In this document: positions 21,223 to 34,022 of the stretch, one piece after another
How the letters are laid out: every line of letters begins with the position of its first letter
Numbering within the stretch: position 1 is the stretch's first letter
Assembly (NCBI RefSeq): GCF_000524195.1
Contig: NW_020170385.1
Coordinates: 573,504-637,503, forward strand
Source: Echinococcus granulosus
Taxonomy: Eukaryota > Platyhelminthes > Cestoda > Cyclophyllidea > Taeniidae
Reading direction: 5' to 3'
DNA length: 64,000 nt
Translations under genes and position numbers: made by a program
The notes under the pieces: generated by a model
Database searches by the model: none
What the model saw: the letters and a program-made list of their open reading frames with translations, nothing else
Told to the model about the DNA's origin: nothing

Positions 21223-22964
21223 ACTCGTCATTCCCTCTGTCCGCGTGCTCGTCTAGTGACGGCTTTTTTCTCCTGCCCACCATGAATTTCGCGACCTCCT
21301 ACAGGGATGAGCTCTGCCTCCGTCATCTGACCTCGCTTGATTCGTGGTTGCTAGCCCTGCAACCACCTTTGCCTCCGCTCTTTCTTTACCCCTTCCCAGG
21401 CCGCCGACTGTCTTCCCCAAATTCAACGCAACCCAGTCCACTCTCCCGACCTGACTAACGATTGGCAACTCCACTGAACCAGATAAAAAAACATTGTAGA
21501 CCTACCTCTCTTGTGAAGTTCATGCGTTTTGTGTTTTCCCGTCAATTTTTAACCTGTCCTGTTTCTCATACATCTTTATGATTGCCCCTATGTAACCTAA
21601 TACTGTGTATAGCCGGTGATGGTTTATTGCGATTTTTTCGTCTTACGTCCATTCCTTTTAGTAAATTTGTTAATATCAATGGCAGATTGGTGCTTTCGTA
21701 GGACCGTGTGGCATTGTCGTCGATATATCCTCGCAGGCTTAATTCATTAAGTCTCTTCATTCTAAAGCTTAACGGTCTTAGTGGGTGCTATTCTTGTACT
21801 TCTCGGTGTTTTGCAGTTGTGCAAGGCTATTTTATTATGCAAAATGCTCCTAGTCTTGGTTATCTTGGATTGGATTCTGCGGTACGAAAGAACTCTTAGT
21901 GTTTGAGGCGGAATGTGTGGTTTCGCTTCATTGCCGTTTTTACTTTGGCCCCATTTATAGCATAAAGCGTAACAGAAAGCGTAGCGATGGTTTGGGTGTC
22001 TGCCTTTTTGCGGCTGAGAGGAAGAGTGGTTGGCCTGCTGCACTACCGTTTTCTTTCGATGAGTCCCAGTGGACCCACCCGCTTCGGAGCGTTTCGGAAT
22101 ATGTACCAACTGACCGTACCACATCTTTGCGGTGAAATTTGCTTATGCTTTATTACTTGAATTTGGAAAGTAGAAGTGGGGTGCGGCTTTCGTCTACTGA
22201 ATGTGAGCGGCACAGCGAGACCCGTGACTGACTGAGTAGTGTCGGTATGTGCAGTGATGGTCCAGAACCGGACCTATGGGAAGCATCCATCTCTTAAATA
22301 CTACAAGATGGAAATTGAGTGGTGTATTTTCGATGTCAGATTAACAAATTAGTCATAGCATCATTCAATCAAGTAATTGCCGGGGAGCCCTCGGAGCGTC
22401 ATGAAATGCTGTGCAGCTCAGTATTGTGCGATGAGTGTGGCTGCTACCCAAAGAACAAACAACTTAAGCTGGCTGGTTCACATAAGTAGCTACTAGCTAC
22501 TTGCATATGACTTTAGATAAGCTTTCCAAAACACCTTGCTTCATTTTCTGGTTTAGGCTATGCAACAATTATGAGGATTTCCGTTTTAGCGAAAGATTCT
22601 TTGTATTCCAACATTTTCAGCTAAAACACAGTAGCACAGAAATTTGCAAAACTATGTATTCTCATAGATATTTTAATTATTGTTTTCCACACTGATTTCA
22701 TGCGTAAAGGCAGCCAATGCCAACGATTAAATTAGGGTGATTAATGAGACGTGGTGTTGAAGCAACAGCTCAAGGTGAATGGTGGTGCAGTCACGACGAC
22801 TACTTATTTATGAAATGGCACAGTGATCCAGCACGGGTCGAAGGTGTCCGCTCCCTTATTCAAGGAGCGCGCATACGTCCAAATTCCATGTGGTCAATCA
22901 ATAACCTGACAGTCACGCTGTGTAAGTGGGTTGGGGGGTAGGCTTTGACACTGGCGTGACTATA
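21223..22964. other. Intergenic between YKT6 and the CaMK-type kinase
   Basis: Somewhat richer in GC than its surroundings around 21.3-22.2 kb, with overlapping open frames on both strands, none of which resembles a known protein or has convincing splice context. The kinase promoter should lie in the 3' half. Confidence 0.4.
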
Positions 22965-24041
22965 ATGAGTCGCAAGACGCCTCAGCAGCGGGAAGCCAGC
23001 AAGAAGGCCAAAATTGAGCCTCTGAAAAGCGATAAGTATCGTCTTATCAGTCGTCTTGGCGACGGTGGATTTTGCGAAGTATTTAAGGCGAAGGATCTCG
23101 TAAACAACCGATATGTTGCAATTAAGCGCGTGGACCGCAGTAAACCAACGTACCAGAAATACTCCCCAAAAGACGTTGAGAAAAAAGTGAAGAAGCTGAT
23201 GTATAGGGAAGCCACGATTATGCGTTCATTAGATCATCCGAACTTGATAAAGTTATATGAGCTCGTTGAAGATAATGAACAGATTTTCATTGCAATGCAA
23301 CTAGCAGAAGGTGGCGAACTTTTCGACAGAATCATTAAACGTGGGAAGTTTACAGAAAGGGATGCAGCTATAGTTGTGTCTCAAGTTATTGCAGCAATCA
23401 AGTATATGCACGATCGCGGTTTTGTCCACCGGGATATCAAACCAGAAAACATTTTATTTGATAGCATCAGTGATGACTCCAAGCTTCTTATTACTGATTT
23501 CGGACTATCGCGAGAATTGGAACAAAAGATGCTCACAAACTGTGGCACTGTTGATTATTCAGCCCCTGAGCTTCTCAGAAGCAAGATTACGAAAGTCGGG
23601 TACGGTCCAGAGGTCGACAACTGGAGCATAGGCGTTGTGTCTTACATTTTACTTTGTGGTTACCCACCCTTCTACTCCACAAATCAAGATGATGGTGAGA
23701 TAAAGAAACAGATAATGTCTGGTATTTACCATTTTCACCATCCACATTGGGATAATATTTCGAAGCATGCAAAGTCATTCGTTGCAGGCCTGCTGAAAGT
23801 TGATCCATCAGAGAGGATGTCATTGAAAAATGCATTGGAACATCCTTGGATTAAATTGGAGTGTCCAAACACATTAGACCTCTACCCACTTATAGAAGAA
23901 CGAATGAGAGATACGATTGCCAAGCAAAGATGGAGATGCCTGGGTTTGGCTGCCGGAGCCGTTCACTTAATGAGTGTTCAAAGTCCTTCGATGATTTTGC
24001 GCAGACCCTCAATCATGGAGACCCCAATAATGAGTGGCTGA
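22965..24041 (+). CDS. Intronless CaMK-type Ser/Thr protein kinase
   Basis: ATG at 22965 is the first in frame; the open frame runs 13 codons further up without an ATG, so 358 aa is the call. Kinase domain: glycine loop GDGGFCEV (32-39), Lys54 in VAIKRV, Glu82, HRDIKPEN (155-162), DFG (178-180), APE (200-202), [23 protein letters not shown]. All catalytic residues are present, so it should be active. A Trp-centred basic helix (about 310-335, [17 protein letters not shown]) sits where CaMKI has its autoinhibitory, calmodulin-binding segment, so calcium control is likely. LRRPS near 345-349 is a basophilic phosphosite. Oddities: 16 or so extra residues between beta3 and alpha-C, DNW for the common DVW, and no introns in an intron-rich region, suggesting a retrocopy. 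Closest families are CaMKI and other CaMK kinases; exact orthology unresolved. Confidence 0.92.
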   Translation: MSRKTPQQREASKKAKIEPLKSDKYRLISRLGDGGFCEVFKAKDLVNNRYVAIKRVDRSKPTYQKYSPKDVEKKVKKLMYREATIMRSLDHPNLIKLYELVEDNEQIFIAMQLAEGGELFDRIIKRGKFTERDAAIVVSQVIAAIKYMHDRGFVHRDIKPENILFDSISDDSKLLITDFGLSRELEQKMLTNCGTVDYSAPELLRSKITKVGYGPEVDNWSIGVVSYILLCGYPPFYSTNQDDGEIKKQIMSGIYHFHHPHWDNISKHAKSFVAGLLKVDPSERMSLKNALEHPWIKLECPNTLDLYPLIEERMRDTIAKQRWRCLGLAAGAVHLMSVQSPSMILRRPSIMETPIMSG

Positions 24042-24298
24042 GTGTGGTGATCTTCCTCCAGTGTTTCCTGGTGCATTTATTTAATGTTTCCATTTTCTTT
24101 ATCACCAATCAACCTTTTACATTGCCCTTAATTATTATTACTTAGTTCTAATTGGGTTATATTAAATTGGAAGGCAAGGAATATAAATATTTCTTTTAGC
24201 CTCAATCACTTGTCTCGGTGGTGAACAATATAATCACTTTGATGCAAATTCTTATTCTCCTTCTACAGAACTCTCATTTCGTCATGAAAATTCAAAAA

Positions 24299-24304
24299 AA
24301 TAAA
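24299..24304 (+). promoter_or_regulatory. Polyadenylation signal of the CaMK-type kinase gene
   Basis: AATAAA about 260 nt after the kinase stop codon on the same strand. Plausible 3' end; AT richness makes chance occurrence possible. Confidence 0.35.
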
Positions 24305-27282
24305 ATACTAATTTCCACCCAATCAAATTTATCTTATGTGACTATTTTTGATTTGAAGCATTGAAAAGCCTTCTGTTCACGGAAAAATTTTTGACATGGT
24401 ATGCCTTATTTTTCCGCCAGCTACTGAAAAACATACTGAAGCAGTGAGGTCCATAATAAGCCAGATTTAATCTCATAACTTTCCTGTTGCTAGACACTTG
24501 TTTGTGAAAGCCATGACAATTTCATAAAATTAGTACACTCAATTACCATTTTTTGGTGGTCCAATCTTTTAAGATTTGTTAACTTTTGACAAAAATGTTG
24601 GCGCATATTTTGGGCGGTTAAATAATCTGCAAAACATACTTTATTGGACTGAAAAGATCATTAGAATACGCAACTTAGCATTGCCCTCTTTTATATAATC
24701 ACCAAAACGGTCGTTGTCAAACTCATCTGCATTTACTACGGAGAATTTAGGTATTTCATTGAGTAAACATTAGAGAACGGTTTTTTTGCGCGTTAGAACG
24801 GTTTACTTACCTCTACAATCAAAAGCTTTGATCATAAATTGTTTTCCAACTCTACACACCCGTGAAAGTTTAATGTAGCTTTCTTAGGCTAGGCTTTAAA
24901 TGCAAGTGTTATGAATTTACCGGCAAATTCTGAGGCCATGAAAACTAAATGAATTTAAAGTGGAATTGGCATTCTAAGGTGTCTTAAAATAAAAATTTTT
25001 GCCATCATTTAATGCTCACATAATCAAATCGTTATTTTAGGACGTGGTCACGTTTGCGACCGGTAAATGTACTTATGTCACAACAACTAAATTGTACAAA
25101 TAATCTTCAAACAATAAACAATTTTTATAAATCTAGTGATGACAGTTAATAGAGCATGCAGGTAGCAACCAGATATAGCCTTAAAAACCACTTATGTTAG
25201 CATAAAGTTGAGGCATTTTAGTAAAATCCTTCAAAATCCCCATGCTTAAAACAGCAACTGTCAGAGCATCGTCCATTGACACTTCTTGCAAAAGCACAAA
25301 CGTTATAAAAGTAGACAAAAGTTTATGGTTTGTTGAGATATGTAAATGGTCAATGCAGAGACCCTTTGTTCTTTGGGGGTAGGTGGATTGCCGATAAGGC
25401 GATGCTTAACCAATCATCCAAACGACCTGCTACATATCACAAAAAGAAAAAAACGTATTTCCTGAATGCAATCCAATCGATTATTACGTAATGATTTGAA
25501 AACTAGGGGCTGCAGTGGAATGTCGGTGGCTCAATTGGGTCCGATTGCAAATTGAGCATCCATTTTAGCCACCCACTGTTGGTGGTTGCGTGCCGATTAC
25601 TGACAATGGGGAATCTGGTGCATGGAAATCGCAATTATTGCTAGCATAAATTGGAGCACTTATGATTGTTTTGTTTTTACTTTTGATTAAATGGGTGGTC
25701 TTAAATTCGATCTGGGCGGCATTCGGCATAGCTTTTACCACTGCTAGCTGAAGTAGGGGGGAAATTTTATATTTTAGTTGATAATGCCTTTAAACGCGCA
25801 GGTTCTTCAGTGTCCACCGGTTATACCTTTCTTGGCGGCCCATGGTCTCCCAGCCTCACTGTACATTACTGAAAATTCATCTTCTGCACTAGAATAGCTT
25901 ATTGCTACTTTAGGGGGAGCTTGAGGTCCTGCGTAGTTTGAGATTCTTATTATTAACTCACATGAGGTGAGTTAGAGAAAATTTACTACCAAGTCTTCGC
26001 TAAAGACGGGCATTCATCAAAGTTTGAAGGACTCACTTTGTTATCTAGGAAGGATGCCGTAGTATTTTGAGTGGTGAAATAAAATACCAAGTATATGAAT
26101 GGTCGCGCAATGTCTTATTCGTTGAATTGCCAATGGTCAGTAGGAATCAATTAGAAAACAAGGAAAAAGCCAGAAATATTTCGAAAAATACTGAGAGCTT
26201 CCAATTTGGATGTCCAAATATTAAATTCCTATCAAGTGGAAATCATTCACCGTGCACTAAATTACATTATGTGCTAATTGTTTTGCATGTATTTTCTTTT
26301 CAAAGTACATTAAAAATGGCTTAAGACATAGTTGAGCTGCTTTCAAATTAGCGCAAGCACTTGCTCAATTGATGGGAGGAATCATCATCTCATCAGCAAC
26401 TGTTGCGCACCGAGTCGGATTTGAATTGGTATTTCAAAGTAGTATGGCAGAACATACCTTACCAACGTAAAGAAAGGCTGGCTGACTATCAGCATGCGCG
26501 GACTGAAGTACTGGTGCAGTCGAATGCACAGCTAAACAAAGTGTTAGGAAAACAGTGGCGAATGGAAGGCAGAGTCCTGCTATTCCTCACAATATCCTTA
26601 GGGAAAGTTACAAATAGCATGAAAGGCCATTTTTGCTTATTTTGCACGTAAATACATTACTGTTATTATGGAAGTAGGTTCTTGATGGAGTCATTAAAAT
26701 ATCTCGCAGCTATTATTTTTAGGCCTCAAAAAAGTGTTCAGTGCTTGAACAAAGTAGTTATAACCAATCGCTTATCCCATAGTTTGGTTTTATTATTTTT
26801 AATGATTCGATTTTGTAAAATTCCATTCAAACAAAAGTCATCGCATCGTATTTGCAATATCATGTTTATGTTATTGTAATGACTTCACTTCTTGAACTAG
26901 AAATTGTTCGATAAAGGAAGTGAACACATTTATATGGTTATGGCCATCGTACCAATAATTGCAATGCAATACCACTCTGCATTAATCTTGTCATTTGATA
27001 TGTGTAGAAAAGGAGCTGACCTGAAATGTCCTTCATAACGTATAAAACACTTTTTTGTGCTAAAAACGACAAATATACCTGCTATTTAACAATACAACGT
27101 AAAGCCGAAATGACATTTGGTCAAAGCGATTTAGTTTATCCTAAGTTGTTGGTGACTCGAATTCCGCTAATGCCGCACTACAAATTCCCCTATCTTTGTC
27201 TAAGTCAATTTGAAGATGACGTAGCAGATTCAAAAGCAGCGCAGTCCGACCTGACTTCCTAGGATATTGAGGAAATTGCAAA

Positions 27283-27412
27283 ATGGGACGTCCGTCATGC
27301 CATAATGACAATGGTGAAGACGATGAAGATGGGGATGTATTTTCCTCTAGGGAGGAGGAGATAATGCAAAACATAGCTGCGATTCGCACCAGTGTAGGAA
27401 CTGCTGCAAGAA
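27283..27412 (+). other. Possible coding exon, acidic then helical
   Basis: The frame from ATG 27283 reads an acidic run (GEDDEDGDVFSSREEE) then IMQNIAAIRTSVGTAARR before a weak GT. A good acceptor (TTTTCCTCTAG) also lies within it at 27350. The sequence reads like a protein rather than random AT-rich DNA, but no homologue was recognised and the boundaries are uncertain. Confidence 0.25.
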
Positions 27413-28920
27413 GGTTACTTAATCTACACTGGAAAAGCTTTCAAACTTATTCTATTTTATTTGTAGATCAAGCAAGCTGTGAGTATTCGCGTTTAGTAAA
27501 CTCGGACAAAAGTTCAGTTACGCAAAAATGTTTACTCCCACATAAACTTTTGGAGAAAAATTATGCTCTTTTATATAGGTTACCAATATATTGCTTTAAT
27601 AAGACATTTCTAATGGTAAGGTAACCATTTTTAGGACGATTTCTATAGTTTTATTTTAATTGTTGGTGTATTTGTGCTAAGCATGAGGCAAATACCATAC
27701 AATTTAATATATTAATAAGAATCCTTTTTAATAAATGCACTTAATTGTGTTGAACTTAGATTTTTTCATCATAAAATACTCCTACTTCGGGGGAGATTCA
27801 AATCATATCCTATCAGTACTGTATCACGCCAATGGTATGTGACCACTCAATTTAATAACGTAATTAGACAAAAACTTAACAAGGTTTATCCGTGGTCTAT
27901 AGATTTGACTGTGATTAGAGCGTCTTTGAAGTGGAAAAGTGTAGCTATATCATCAAAATAAATATTAGAGTCATAGTGTTTGTACGGACTGCCCTTTTAG
28001 AGGAACCGCTGAGTGGAACTGTACTGCCATTTTTTAGAACAGGAGCCACAAGTATCGAACATAGCAGTTGATTTTGAAGTTCGCTGTCCCAAATACAACG
28101 TGAATATGATACACCATGTCGGGCATGTATAATAGCCGAAATATGCCACAACGATTGGAGTTAACACACATTGACCCTTACCTCTCTGGCTACGCAACAT
28201 GATCTTTTTTGATGATAAATTGACGGAAAGTGGAGATTCTATAATCAAAATATAACTACATACTGGCATAATCTACAGTATTGCAGTAACATTGAATTTT
28301 TTATTAACTACAAGAACGAATGAGTATTTGTTTTTAATACAGAAAGCTAAATCACTGTATTTTTAATATGCTGAAATATCACAGCAAAACGTTGTAAGTA
28401 AAGAGCATCCGCCTTACTGCTGCCTGTAAATCGATCAAGGTAACTTTGACGATGCAACTTCATACAGCTACCGCTTCTACTATCGACACAGCTAACTTCT
28501 GATTAAACACATGTGGTTTAGCATTAAACCAGGTCAAAAATATCCTATTCATATTTGATTTTAAAAGTATTGCTTAATGTGTATGTCAAAATGTTGCTAA
28601 ATTGAAGAACTGGAAGAAGTAGGTGCATAGACGGAATGGCGCACATGTTCACGAAAGCATACGAATGGCACCCTCACTAGTGCATTGTCAATGATCTAAA
28701 TCAAAAGCTAACAACCACTACAACTTGGATTTTTTACTTAGTTCATCACGTTTCCCAAAGTTTCCATAGCCCAACTCTTGCCTTCAGTTTTACTTATCCT
28801 ATAGTATCAGGACAAGTGTCACAGCATAGTGTTTCACATGTCTATCATTCCATTGCCTAGTGTTTATCAGATGTTTTTAAAAGTCATTCACGTAATAGGT
28901 AGTTCAGCGAGTATTTTTAG

Positions 28921-28965
28921 GAAGGCGAACGAAGGCAATTAGCATCCGATCGGAAACGGGCAGAG
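28921..28965 (+). other. Candidate 45-nt mini-exon, charged
   Basis: Fifteen codons (EGERRQLASDRKRAE) exactly bounded by acceptor TTTTTAG and donor GTAAGC, phase 0 at both ends. The composition suits a coiled coil. Gene of origin unknown. Confidence 0.35.
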
Positions 28966-30473
28966 GTAAGCCTTATTTTTATTTCATAGATGGACTAGGA
29001 AACAATGTCACATCTGCTAAGTCAGTGACATGCACAATAAAAGTGGAAAATTTTGATCTTATACAATTGAAGTCGTAACTGTATTCCACTAACCCAAAGT
29101 ATACGCAGCTGAAACTCTAATTCAGTTTACCGTATTTTGAAAATATAAGCGGCAGGAGTTCCAATGACTAGCATGTCTTAGGACAGTTTATGCACTTATT
29201 AAAATATTGCTTGGGTTATCATAATTAGGCACGTTCACTAGTTTATTAATTTAAATGAAATTTTCATTTATAAAGTGCTTTGTGATGGAGATGTTGTCAC
29301 TTTAAGTGAAAGTAGACAGTGGAGATAGAGTGCTGGCCACTGATTGGTCACCTAGTTTTGGAATTATTTTCTCAATCCTCGAACAACCAACCGCAGTCCA
29401 TCATCTCATATGTATGTATGTGCGTATGCATGTCAATGTCTACATTGCGTTTACATGGCGAATTTTGCCATTCCATCTGCTTCAACAATAGGGTGAATAT
29501 GAGGATGATGGGGGCTTCCAAACATGAAATTGGCTGTGTTACCGTAATTGCACCCACTTCCAACAACAAACAATTTTTTGGGGTTTTTACTTTTCAAATC
29601 AACATTACCTTCAGGAAAAATTGCCCTTGCAGAGCACAGACACCAAGAGTGGGAGAAGTGGTCATGTTCCATCATAGTTCATGCCTTCATCCTTTAATGT
29701 CAAGTACATGGGGACGATAAATACCGCTTTATGTGAGATATTTCCTTTTAGAAATTATTGAAACCCTGGTAGTTTCATATGGTTGCCTTCAGCTGAAGAG
29801 AGGAAACAGCTGCAATTCTTAGTATATGGACGAAAGGCTTTACATGATGTTCCCCTTCGAAAATGATTTAAAATATGCAGATTTTCAGCATTTCTATACT
29901 TCGGTATTAACTAATCTCTTGAGGTTCAGGTCATTGCATGCATTTGTGCCTGTGGATACTACCATCTGCGTCGTTAATATTATATGCATCTCATTTTCCA
30001 ACGTTTTCTCACAAAGCGTGCCTATTTTAAGTAGGTTTGAGCACTTACTTTATGTACATTTTATGCAAGGTTCCTATTTGCTAAATAAGAAGAGGTAATC
30101 TTCTATCTGCAAAGGCATCATAAACACATTTCACTAAGTGTTCCCAGGGCTCTGACAATAGCAACTTTCCTCAATGAGTCCTCGCTTCTTTGGGAAAACC
30201 AAAGATACTTGTGTGAGTAGTAAATTGACTTCGTGCAACAAATTGAATTTTGCTTTAATTAAAGTGTTTTATTATTTTGCATCCCAATTTAAGCTTAAAC
30301 AATTTTTAGACACTCATTGTAACTGCAGCAAATTGTTTTTTAAAAACATGATTGAAGAGTATTGCATGCAATTGGGGGGTATACCCAGTGATATTAAATC
30401 TATAGCAATATTTCATTGAAATTGTTAAACTACTTTCAGCAATTTCTAAAGTTTATTACCAAAGCATTTTCAG

Positions 30474-30503
30474 ATCGTTGTGACTAGAATGCAAAAGAAC
30501 GAC
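30474..30503 (+). other. Candidate 30-nt mini-exon
   Basis: Ten codons (IVVTRMQKND) between acceptor CATTTTCAG and donor GTAAGT, phase 0 at both ends. It is compatible in phase with the mini-exon at 28921 and followed at 30573 by an acceptor and the frame LREQKKQI. Whether they belong to one transcript is not established. Confidence 0.3.
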
Positions 30504-33006
30504 GTAAGTTTTGGTCTTTTGGTTATTCTTATGCAGTGACCAAGATGTTCATAAATATTACAAACTTTTTAGCTTCGAGAACAAAAGAAGCAAATCAGTT
30601 CTGTGCGACTTTTTGCAGGCTCGCTTGGAAAAAATTGGAAATTGACAACGAGTCAAAAAATTTGGAGATCTTACTTCTGAGGAAAGAGCACGACTGAAGG
30701 TAGAATTGTGTTGTCCAGGGTAGAATTGCAAGTATTACAAAAGCCAAGCATAATGTATGACTAGCTCTGTGATTTTCCATTCACAGTAACTACTCATGCA
30801 GAAAGCGAAAGGGCTATTTTAAAACGAACAACAAGGGATGATACACGCCAGAGAAACTTTAGTTAAGTCTGCCCTACATTAATGACAGTAGATGTAACAT
30901 TTAATAAAGTAGCTAAGCTCGAGAAGGGAATTTTTATGCCTAATGCTAGGTCCTGGATTGAAGTGAAGTTTTGTTTTTCTGCCTGTGACTATTAGTAATT
31001 GGATGTAACCTAATTTTTTAACTAGATTAATATGCGATCTTTTATTTAGTTCGATGTGTTAATCAGGGATTTCCCTGTTCTTCCTGATACCACAGTCTGG
31101 AAAAATTTTAAAAGAAATGAACATAAATTTGAAACACCGCCTATCGTATATCTTGAATTTGCACTTTCACGGCTCCATTAGTAAAATCTTGTAAAGGAGC
31201 TTTACACCAGAGCTCTACGTTGTATAGAAGAAAAACTGGAATAGGAAGAATGACTTCAACTTCAAGTGTAGGAAGAAGGCGAGACTAACTGTCTTGTTTT
31301 TCTCTCAATATATAATGCACAATTTGGTCCTGATTATATATCAAAACAGCCATACACCACATGTTATAAAATAAGAACTCTGAACTCCATTAAAATTGTA
31401 CATTTGTGCTATTTTGTCGCCTGATGACTATTACTTCCGGTTGTGCTTGATCTCGTGTAAAATAAACTAATTAATTACAGAACAGAGTTCTCGAGGCACG
31501 ATAACCTTGACCGTAAAATCCCTTTATTCGCCCCTAAGTTGAAAATAGTTCGGAGGTTCGTGACGATTTGAATCACACAAATTCAAACGTATTTTTGCAG
31601 GACAATATCAGATTTCTGTGACTAAAGACAGGTTGTAGCAATATCCATATATCTGAGTAAGTTCTTCTAATGTAGTGCCTACGAGAGTACTGTTGGATTA
31701 CTCAGTTTAGATTTGTATGTTCCTTTTTTCACTTTTCGAAAGATTCACGAGCTTCTTCAAGAAATCTAAGAAATTTGGAGCTTAGATTCCTTGAATGTTC
31801 TATGCATATAACCTCAAGTAGGGGAACCATGGCAGATTTCATTCCTAAATGAGGTTATTTTTTAAAAAAAAGGCTTGAATCCTATACTTGGCTCTTTAGC
31901 TTATTTCTCTATCGACTGAGTACCTGTGCAAATTCGGCCACGTTCAATGCATAAACGGTGAATAAATGTGTACTTTCCCCTTGCAGTGCTATCTTAGTGT
32001 TGAGAAAAGTGAAGTGACAATACATTTAGTTCCAAAAAGGGGGATGGTGTCAGACCTCAAGTATCATCAGAATAGAGTAGCGTATCTTTTACATCAAAAT
32101 TGCAGAAGAATCAAGACAACTAAACCCAAGGCTTTACCCAACTTGTGTACTCAATTTTTTTGAGCCAGAAATATATCGCTGCAGTAAAATTGCGTATTTT
32201 AAATGGTTTCTGAATTTCCAACTTTCATAATACACGGACGATTGAATAAATAATATACACATTCAGGGAATAATAGTACATGGAGGAGCGAATGCTGCTT
32301 GTGTAAATATGTGGACAAATTATTGTTTACAAAGAAATCTCAATGCTAACTGTCTTTAAACGTTAGTCTGATTAATTCTAACAATGCTTATAATGGAAGT
32401 TTGAATAGTGATGAATTACTATTTTTAAGAGGAAATGTATTTTTAACGTTATGTTAATGGGACATTACGGCGATTTTGTTACGTTGTATAAAATCTCATT
32501 TTAAAGTAAATGACAAAAAGAGTCGGATAAATTCACATAAAAGGAAGCATTCATGAATTCTGCAAATGTAAAAACCATGAAACACCTCATTGCACAACAT
32601 CAGCTTTGGCACAGATCCTGGCCCCTATGCTCTCATCGCAATTATCCGAAGCTGCGCAGTCGAACGAGTGTCATGTCTGTACCACTCGAATTAAAAATAT
32701 AAGACTTATTTCATCGTAGTATTACTTCATCTCCAATAGCAAGACTATTTACTCTGTTGGTGCCCTTCCATTTTGTCGGCCTATTTGATAAATTTGCTTT
32801 TGATGTTTTTTTTAAAGCATTTTTACAGGACAAAAAGTGGATTTTGTTTCTTTAGGGGAATGTAGTATAGTCCCAATTATAAGTCAGAGCAGAGTGCTCC
32901 ACAATTATTTTTATAAATGCTGTGGTCAATCGCTGAAGCTGGAATGAAAATATGGTTAATCTAAGTAAAGTGTACATCCGAAATGCAATGTAACCGAAAT
33001 GTGCAT

Positions 33007-33040
33007 AACTTTATATAAAAAACTTTATATAACTTTATAT
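33007..33040. repeat. Short tandem AACTTTATAT repeat
   Basis: Three copies of AACTTTATAT, the second and third directly adjoining, the first separated by a few A residues. Simple local duplication in AT-rich DNA. Confidence 0.6.
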
Positions 33041-33344
33041 CTCTTGAGTTACAAAATTAATCTATCCATCATATTTTCTTCACAGCAGCCTAAGGCTAAA
33101 AAGCGTGGAAACCCAACGTGAGCCTAGAGAATAAGGCTAAACTTGAGGCATGCTTACTGTTAGCACTAAACCACCACGGAGCCCAAACTTAACCAAATTT
33201 CGAAGCATGATCACCATAACAAGCAATCCTCATGTTATATTTCGAACAATCGAGTCCAGTAGTAGCTATAATTACCGATTCTTCTCGGAAGTTGCAGTAA
33301 ATCAAAATTGTAAGAAAGAACCTATATTATTGCCCTGCAAGAGA

Positions 33345-33420
33345 GCTGAGAAGCCGTTAGCATGGCCCGAAGGCCATGCCACACGACGGAGCTATAACCT
33401 GCCAGGACCGAAGCGCTCGC
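33345..33420 (+). repeat. Dispersed hairpin repeat, copy 4
   Basis: Holds the best-preserved hairpin of the family: GCATGGCC-CGAA-GGCCATGC at 33360-33379, an 8-bp perfect stem. Flanks (ACGACGGAGCTATAACCTGC) resemble the tandem units at 10.5 kb. Confidence 0.6.
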
Positions 33421-33564
33421 GTAGTTCGATATGCATTTTAAAAAATATCTGATCACTACACCGGCATTTCAGAATCAGCGACCACACATCAAGGTTTATA
33501 ACAAAAATTATTCAGCTACTTGTTCATTTGTATTGCATTGGTTGTTTAACTCGGTTTTGGTAAA

Positions 33565-33626
33565 GGTGCCACTTTGGATTCGCCATTGTACCTTCACCTG
33601 GTGGGTCCCCAGGCCATGCCAGTAGT
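33565..33626 (-). repeat. Dispersed hairpin repeat, copy 5
   Basis: Read on the minus strand: ACTACTGGCATGGCCTGGGG, ACCCACC, AAGGTACAATGGCGAATCCA, AAGTGGCACC. These segments line up in order with the 10.5-kb unit, with the hairpin decayed. It faces copy 4 in inverted orientation about 200 nt away. Confidence 0.55.
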
Positions 33627-34022
33627 CCGTCTGACCATTAGGCCTTCTTCTTCTTTGGAGAAAAATCGGAACTAAGTAATAATAATTTTTTAATTTCATA
33701 ACTTAATTATTCATTAAGGTAATCAGGACTGTTTGGCTAAACGAGGCGAATCACAACATGCAAAGCATAATTTTAAATAATCAATTCGTTCCAAACTGTT
33801 ATATGCTGAAGTTGTGTGGAATTCAATTGAACCTGCTTTTTAAATAGCCACTTAATAGAGATGATAATGCTGGGCTTGTAGTGTATTACGACTTTCATGG
33901 TAACTTTTACCTTGATCTTTTTAATTGTAAATGATTCAGTGTAAGTTGCTTTCGACTTCATCTGCGAAAGTAAGCGGCTTCAAACTAATTCTAGTGTAAA
34001 AATTCGATCACACGACCTTTAC

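Larger units (their letters stand above)
24310..33344. other. AT-rich stretch with no identified gene
   Basis: No family was recognised on either strand. The only coding-like signals are a few short, charged plus-strand segments with good splice sites between 27.3 and 30.6 kb, listed separately. The rest looks like intergenic or intronic DNA. Confidence 0.4.

Noticed and set aside
22050..22100. Hammerhead-ribozyme-like string CGATGAGTCCCAGTGGACCC
   Set aside because: It resembles the CUGAUGAGUCC...GGACGAAAC core with a GTCC/GGAC stem, but the CUGAUGA box is altered and the GAAAC box is missing, so it cannot form a standard active core.
21762..22124. 120-aa minus-strand open frame and overlapping plus-strand frames
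   Set aside because: Frames are open on both strands in a locally GC-richer patch; no family likeness and no splice context.
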